Both the position numbers and the translations under genes were made by a program. This document shows, piece after piece, positions 60,065 to 64,000 of a stretch of DNA of 64,000 bases (the first letter of the stretch is position 1; every line of letters begins with the position of its first letter). The notes beneath the pieces were generated by a model that saw only the letters and a list, made by a program, of their open reading frames with translations, did not search any database and was not told the DNA's origin. Source of the stretch: JANXUC01 sp043782485 (GTDB lineage Bacteria; Acidobacteriota; Terriglobia; Terriglobales; Acidobacteriaceae); NCBI GenBank assembly GCA_043782485.1, contig JAYWAL010000088.1, forward strand, positions 1 through 64,000. Direction: 5' to 3'.

Positions 60065-60349
60065 ATGTCGGCAAAACCGGAAGCTCTTGACTTTGAAATT
60101 CCCGCGGATGATTTCCAGGCCCTTGAAGAAAAGGTCTATCGCACCGTGGAAATGCTGAAAGCAGCCCGCGAAGCGAAAATCTCCGCCGAGCGTGACTCGC
60201 TCCGCCTGCGCGAGCAACTTGATGTGCGCGAGGAAGAACTGGAGCGGCTCAAGCGCGAAATGATCAAGCTTCGCAAGGATCGTGAAGAAGTTCGTTCCAG
60301 AGTGGAAAGAATGATGCGTCAAATCGAGGACGTTGCAGCCGCCAGCTAA
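60065..60349 (+). CDS. ZapB-like coiled-coil protein
   Basis: The start is ATG 60065, with AGGATT upstream; 94 residues. It is almost wholly alpha-helical with heptad spacing (LEEKVYRTVEMLKAAREAKISAE, LREQLDVREEELERLKREMIKLRKDREEV). It lies 28 nt before zapA. In several phyla a ZapB-like protein sits beside ZapA at the FtsZ ring, so a cell-division role is likely. Length and sequence differ from E. coli ZapB, so the symbol is withheld. Confidence 0.75.
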   Translation: MSAKPEALDFEIPADDFQALEEKVYRTVEMLKAAREAKISAERDSLRLREQLDVREEELERLKREMIKLRKDREEVRSRVERMMRQIEDVAAAS

Positions 60350-60377
60350 ATACCAATCGGGCCACAAAGGAAAACAT

Positions 60378-60695
60378 ATGGCATCGGTCCCGTCAGAATC
60401 CGTTCCCAGCGTTCGGGTGGAAATCTTCGATCAGGTCTACAACCTTCGCGGCACCGACCCCGCCTATATCATGCAGCTGGCCGAGTACGTCGATGCCAAG
60501 ATGCGCGCCGTTGCGTCGCAAACGAGTACGGTCGATACCATCCGTCTGGCCGTTCTTGCCGCCCTCAACATTGCCGACGAGCACCACATGCTGTTGCAAA
60601 AAAACTCTGGCTCGACTTCCGACTACACCAAGCGCGCCAAATCTCTGGCTCGCGTCCTGGATGAGGTTCTTGAGCCCGCGCGCCGCACCGGGTAG
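60378..60695 (+). CDS. zapA: Cell division protein ZapA
   Basis: The start is ATG 60378, with AAAGG upstream; 105 residues. The N-terminal ZapA fold is clear (SVRVEIFDQVYNLRGTDPAYIMQLAEYVDAKM, then STVDTIRLAVLAALNIADEHHMLL), followed by a helical C-terminus. ZapA crosslinks FtsZ filaments. Its stop is 2 nt from the end of the convergent alaS gene. Confidence 0.92.
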   Translation: MASVPSESVPSVRVEIFDQVYNLRGTDPAYIMQLAEYVDAKMRAVASQTSTVDTIRLAVLAALNIADEHHMLLQKNSGSTSDYTKRAKSLARVLDEVLEPARRTG

Positions 60696-60697
60696 TG

Positions 60698-63487
60698 CTA
60701 CGCCATACCCTCCACTACCCCGTACACCTCTCCCAACGCCGCATCCAGCGCTCCGGCATCTTTCCCGCCAGCCTCCGCCATATCTGGACGCCCGCCGCCT
60801 TTTCCGCCCACCCTCTGCGCGATGGGCGCGATTATTTTGCCCGCCTGCACCCGCGAGGTTAGGTCTTTGGTCACCGCCACAATCAGCGATACGCCACCGT
60901 CGCTTTCCGAACGAAGATCGGCAGATCCCAGAACCACCACGCCGGAGCCGATCTTATCGCGCAGCTGATCGACCAGGGTCCGCATCTGCGCTCGTTCCAA
61001 ATTGTCGACGCGATGCGCCAGCACCTTCACGCCCTTGACCAGCTTGATCTTGTCCTCGACTGACGCCACCGAAGACGACGCCGACTTCATTCGTACCTGA
61101 TCCAACTCCCGCGTCAGCCGCTTAATTTCGGCATCTTTCCTGTCCAGCTCCCCGCGCAGCGCCTCCGCAGGAGACGCTGCCTTCGTAGCCAACCCCGCCA
61201 CCACGGCTCCCAAAGCATGATCCTGACGAAAATGTTCCAGCGACCTCTCCCCAGCCACAGCTTCAATCCGCCGCACGCCCGACGACACGCTCCCTTCGCT
61301 CAAAATCTTGATCAGCCCAATCTCGCCGGTCGCACCCGTGTGCGTTCCGCCGCAAAGCTCGGTGGAAAAGTCTCCAATTTTCACCACACGAACCTTATCG
61401 CCATATTTCTCGCCAAACAGGGCCATGGCTTTGTATTCATTCACCGCCTGATCGATAGGCACGTCCACGAGTACGTCCACTTTCTCGTTCCGTAACACTT
61501 CCTTGTTGATGATGTCTTCAATGTCCTGCAACTCGCTATCTTCCACCCCGGCAAAATGCGAAAAATCAAACCGCAAATGCCCCGGATGCACCAGCGACCC
61601 CGCCTGCTTCACATGCTTGCCCAAAACTTCCCGCAACCCAGCTTGCAGCAAATGCGTCGCCGTATGATGCCGCATCGTGGATTTTCTAATTTCTATATCT
61701 ACAACAGCATCTACTGTATCGCCTAGGCGAACCTCCTGTCTGGCCACAACTTTGTGCGCCCGGACACCCGTTACGGGCGAGTAACAGCTCACGACCTCGG
61801 CGACAACAGTGTTGTGATCGCGGCTGTAAAACAATCCGCGATCCCCCACTTGCCCGCCCGATTCAGCATAGAAAGGTGTATGGTCCAGGATGACCTCGCC
61901 GTCTTCGCCCGCTATGAGCTGTTGTACACCCTGCCCTCCTTTCAGCAAGGCCAGCACATCACAACCAAACGAGGCAGTTTGGCCGTAGCCTTCAAATTCG
62001 GATTTCGGAAGACTCTGATAAACCGGATTGGCTGTCTGCTTGGCCGCACCTTTCCAGGAGGCGCGAGCCCGAGATTTCTGTTCCTCCATCGCCCGGTCAA
62101 AACCCTCTTTGTCGAACTCAACCCCCTGGTCACGTGCCGCATCTTGCATGAAATCCAGTGGCATTCCGAACGTGTCATAGAGCTTGAAAGCAACATCTCC
62201 AAAGAGCACTCTTTTTCCAAGCGCGGCGTCCAGTTCCACTTCAAGGTTCTTATGCCCCTGATGTAGAGGGGTAACCGCGCTGATCTCTTCTTCCAGTTTC
62301 CGCAGCCCCACGTCCAGCGTATTGGCAAACCGAGTCTCTTCCGCCAACACCGTCTTCGCCACCCGCTCCGCCGTCTCTTTCAATTCCGGATAAGCATCCT
62401 GCATCAAATCCCGCACAGCGAAGACCATTTGCGAAAGGAACGGCTGCGTCATACCCAGCAAACGCCCATGCGTAATCGCCCGCCGGATAATCTTGCGCAA
62501 CACATAGTTCCGGCCCTCATTCCCCGGGATCACTCCGTCGGAAATCAAAAACGTCGCCGCACGCGCGTGGTCTGCGATCACCCGAAGAGAAGCGGCGGAT
62601 TGTGCGGAGCTTCGCTCCGTTGGACGGCCGGGGGCGGCCGTCCCCACGCGATCCTCGTTGGTTGTGAGTTCCGCCGCCCGCTCAATCAGCGGCGTGAACA
62701 AATCCGTCTCGTAATTCGAAATGACGCCCTGCAACACCGCCGCCACCCGCTCCAACCCCATCCCAGTATCAATCGAAGGCTTGGGCAGCGGGAAATAACC
62801 CATCAGGGTTTTGTCTTCCACTCTCGGCTGACGGTTGAATTGCATAAACACTAAATTCCAAATCTCAACGTACCGTCCACATTCGCAGCCAAAATTGCAA
62901 TCCGTGTGCCCAGCATCGCTCGCCGCCACGCCCATGTCATAGTGAATCTCACTGCAAGGCCCGCACGGACCCGTATCCCCCATCTGCCAAAAGTTATCCT
63001 TCATTCCCATGGCAAAGATGCGATCTTTCGGCACGCCAGCTGTAAGCCAGAGCTGTTCAGCCTCGTCGTCACGAGGTATACCGTCAGCGCCTTCAAAAAT
63101 CGTGACGTACAACTTCCCCTTCTCAATCCCAAACCACTCCGGCGCGGTAATCAATTCCCACGCATACGCCACCGCATCCTTCTTAAAATAATCCCCAAAC
63201 GAAAAATTCCCGAGCATCTCAAAAAACGTATGGTGCCGGTTCGTAAACCCAACATTCTCCAGGTCATTATGCTTCCCGCCCGCGCGTACACACTTCTGCG
63301 AAGTCGTCGCCCGCGAATACCCGCGATTCTCCAGCCCAAGAAATACATCCTTAAACTGGTTCATCCCAGCGTTGGTGAACAGCAAAGTAGGGTCGTTCTG
63401 AGGAACCAGCGACGACGAATGCACTTCCTTGTGCCCTTTTTGCACAAAGAAGTCCAGGAATTTGCGACGAATGTCTGAGCCTGTCAT
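60698..63487 (-). CDS. alaS: Alanine--tRNA ligase
   Basis: The product has 929 residues from ATG 63487 (GTG 63496 is less likely). The class II core has FLDFFVQKGHKEVHSSSLVP, FTNAGMNQFKDVFLG, and the motif NRHHTFFEMLGNFSFGDYFK. The editing domain has HTATHLLQAGLREVLGKHVKQAGSLV and the metal motif FSTELCGGTHTGATGEIG, followed by a coiled-coil and C-Ala domain. One anomaly is an extra segment at about 279-299 (DRVGTAAPGRPTERSSAQSA) before SLRVIADHARA, encoded by two adjacent palindromes. The enzyme is otherwise complete. Confidence 0.96.
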   Translation of the reverse strand: MTGSDIRRKFLDFFVQKGHKEVHSSSLVPQNDPTLLFTNAGMNQFKDVFLGLENRGYSRATTSQKCVRAGGKHNDLENVGFTNRHHTFFEMLGNFSFGDYFKKDAVAYAWELITAPEWFGIEKGKLYVTIFEGADGIPRDDEAEQLWLTAGVPKDRIFAMGMKDNFWQMGDTGPCGPCSEIHYDMGVAASDAGHTDCNFGCECGRYVEIWNLVFMQFNRQPRVEDKTLMGYFPLPKPSIDTGMGLERVAAVLQGVISNYETDLFTPLIERAAELTTNEDRVGTAAPGRPTERSSAQSAASLRVIADHARAATFLISDGVIPGNEGRNYVLRKIIRRAITHGRLLGMTQPFLSQMVFAVRDLMQDAYPELKETAERVAKTVLAEETRFANTLDVGLRKLEEEISAVTPLHQGHKNLEVELDAALGKRVLFGDVAFKLYDTFGMPLDFMQDAARDQGVEFDKEGFDRAMEEQKSRARASWKGAAKQTANPVYQSLPKSEFEGYGQTASFGCDVLALLKGGQGVQQLIAGEDGEVILDHTPFYAESGGQVGDRGLFYSRDHNTVVAEVVSCYSPVTGVRAHKVVARQEVRLGDTVDAVVDIEIRKSTMRHHTATHLLQAGLREVLGKHVKQAGSLVHPGHLRFDFSHFAGVEDSELQDIEDIINKEVLRNEKVDVLVDVPIDQAVNEYKAMALFGEKYGDKVRVVKIGDFSTELCGGTHTGATGEIGLIKILSEGSVSSGVRRIEAVAGERSLEHFRQDHALGAVVAGLATKAASPAEALRGELDRKDAEIKRLTRELDQVRMKSASSSVASVEDKIKLVKGVKVLAHRVDNLERAQMRTLVDQLRDKIGSGVVVLGSADLRSESDGGVSLIVAVTKDLTSRVQAGKIIAPIAQRVGGKGGGRPDMAEAGGKDAGALDAALGEVYGVVEGMA
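62602..62646. repeat. Palindromic insert inside alaS
   Basis: CGGAGC/GCTCCG (62605-62619) and GGACGGCC/GGCCGTCC (62622-62643) form two short hairpins. They encode the extra segment of AlaS that common AlaRS sequences lack, and the insert keeps the frame. Confidence 0.6.
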
Positions 63488-63649
63488 GGGAGTCACACCT
63501 CATTCTAAACTACTCACCCATCAGAACTTACCTCTTGGGTGCACCGGTTCGTGGTCGAGTTCTTTGCGACGGAGTGGGCAAAACCAGGCAACTCCCCAGC
63601 CCATCCGCGCCTCTATCTAGATGGCCCAATTCATTTTTCAGGAGACTTT

Positions 63650-64000
63650 ATGTACAAACAATTCGCGCTGGCCACTCTGCTGGCGCTGGGCCTCACGCTC
63701 ACCGGTTGTGGAAAGTCCGCGGGCAACATTGATGGGAACTGGGTCGCGAATCTCACCAGCCCCCCAGGCGGAACACCGGTTTTCGCGTTCCAAACCAATT
63801 TCACCGGCAGCGGCGGCGGCGCGTTCACCATCACGAGCCTCAGCTTCACCACGTCCGGCACCTGTTTCAACACCCCGCCCTTCACGGAAGTCGGCACGGT
63901 CAGTCTCACGGGAGACTACAACGGACATGTCACAGGAGCCTTTGGCCTCTCCATTACCACCAAGTTTTCCAGCGGCACCAACAACGTTCTGAACCTGACC
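63650..64000 (+). CDS. Putative lipoprotein (partial, runs off the right edge)
   Basis: ATG 63650 is preceded by CAGGAG. The N-terminus MYKQFALATLLALGLTLTGCGKS is a lipoprotein signal with lipobox L-T-G-C (Cys20). The frame stays open for 117 residues to the window end. The mature part is Gly/Thr/Phe-rich and beta-like (NIDGNWVANLTSPPGG, GTVSLTGDYNGHVTGAFG). No family is recognised. Confidence 0.8.
   Translation, partial: MYKQFALATLLALGLTLTGCGKSAGNIDGNWVANLTSPPGGTPVFAFQTNFTGSGGGAFTITSLSFTTSGTCFNTPPFTEVGTVSLTGDYNGHVTGAFGLSITTKFSSGTNNVLNLT

Overview
The window looks like chromosomal DNA of a GC-rich bacterium, most likely an Acidobacteriota member of the Terriglobia type. This is inferred from gene content, not from a 16S gene. 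The signs are an Oar-like TonB-dependent receptor with an N-terminal carboxypeptidase-regulatory domain, a Ser/Thr kinase/PD40 relic, a beta-propeller/choice-of-anchor-D secreted protein, an ECF42-type sigma factor beside a DGPF protein, a PilZ-TonB fusion, and many short palindromic intergenic repeats. No plasmid, prophage or CRISPR array was seen.

Layout. 1-2.2 kb is a graveyard of REP-associated tyrosine transposase (RAYT) pieces with their palindromes and two small hypothetical genes. 2.3-6 kb holds an ABC-F ATPase, a perfect parS site and a TPR protein. 6.3-12.8 kb holds a nitroreductase, a DUF885 protein, a Tat-exported TIM-barrel protein, a SpoIIE-type phosphatase and a secreted beta-helix protein. 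13-17.4 kb is a MacAB-like export operon. 17.4-22 kb holds a secreted propeller protein, a catalytically defective S41 protease homologue, tRNA-Met and an ATP-grasp enzyme. 22.4-28 kb holds a second parS site and surface-polysaccharide precursor genes (kdsB, a phosphohexomutase, a mannose-1-P guanylyltransferase) plus an M48 protease, spaced by repeats. 28.5-37.8 kb holds the 2-oxoglutarate dehydrogenase E1, a two-component system, a periplasmic acetamidase-like protein, a GAF protein, a small coiled-coil protein and a PilZ-TonB fusion. 38-45 kb holds a TMEM175-like channel, the DGPF/ECF42 pair, an aminotransferase, glgC and hutH. 45.6-51.3 kb holds a kinase relic and an ECF sigma / TonB-like protein / TonB receptor locus. 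51.4-63.5 kb is a translation and cell-division block: rpsU, a zinc-ribbon protein, mtaB, infC-rpmI-rplT-pheS-pheT, an aminotransferase, a ZapB-like protein, zapA and alaS. A lipoprotein gene runs off the right edge.

How the genes fit together. infC-rpmI-rplT-pheST is the conserved translation cluster. Here infC appears to start at ATC, which implies IF3 autoregulation. The two identical parS palindromes 18 kb apart imply that this is the ParB-loading, origin-side part of the chromosome. The ECF/TonB/receptor locus looks like a self-contained outer-membrane uptake and signalling unit.

The most unusual observations are: the parS pair; a dispersed hairpin family (C-TGAA-G or C-TAAA-G loops) whose stems vary with compensatory changes; a predicted S41 pseudoprotease lacking both catalytic residues; an apparently B2-less PheT; a palindromic in-frame insert in alaS; and a kinase gene collapsed by an internal deletion.
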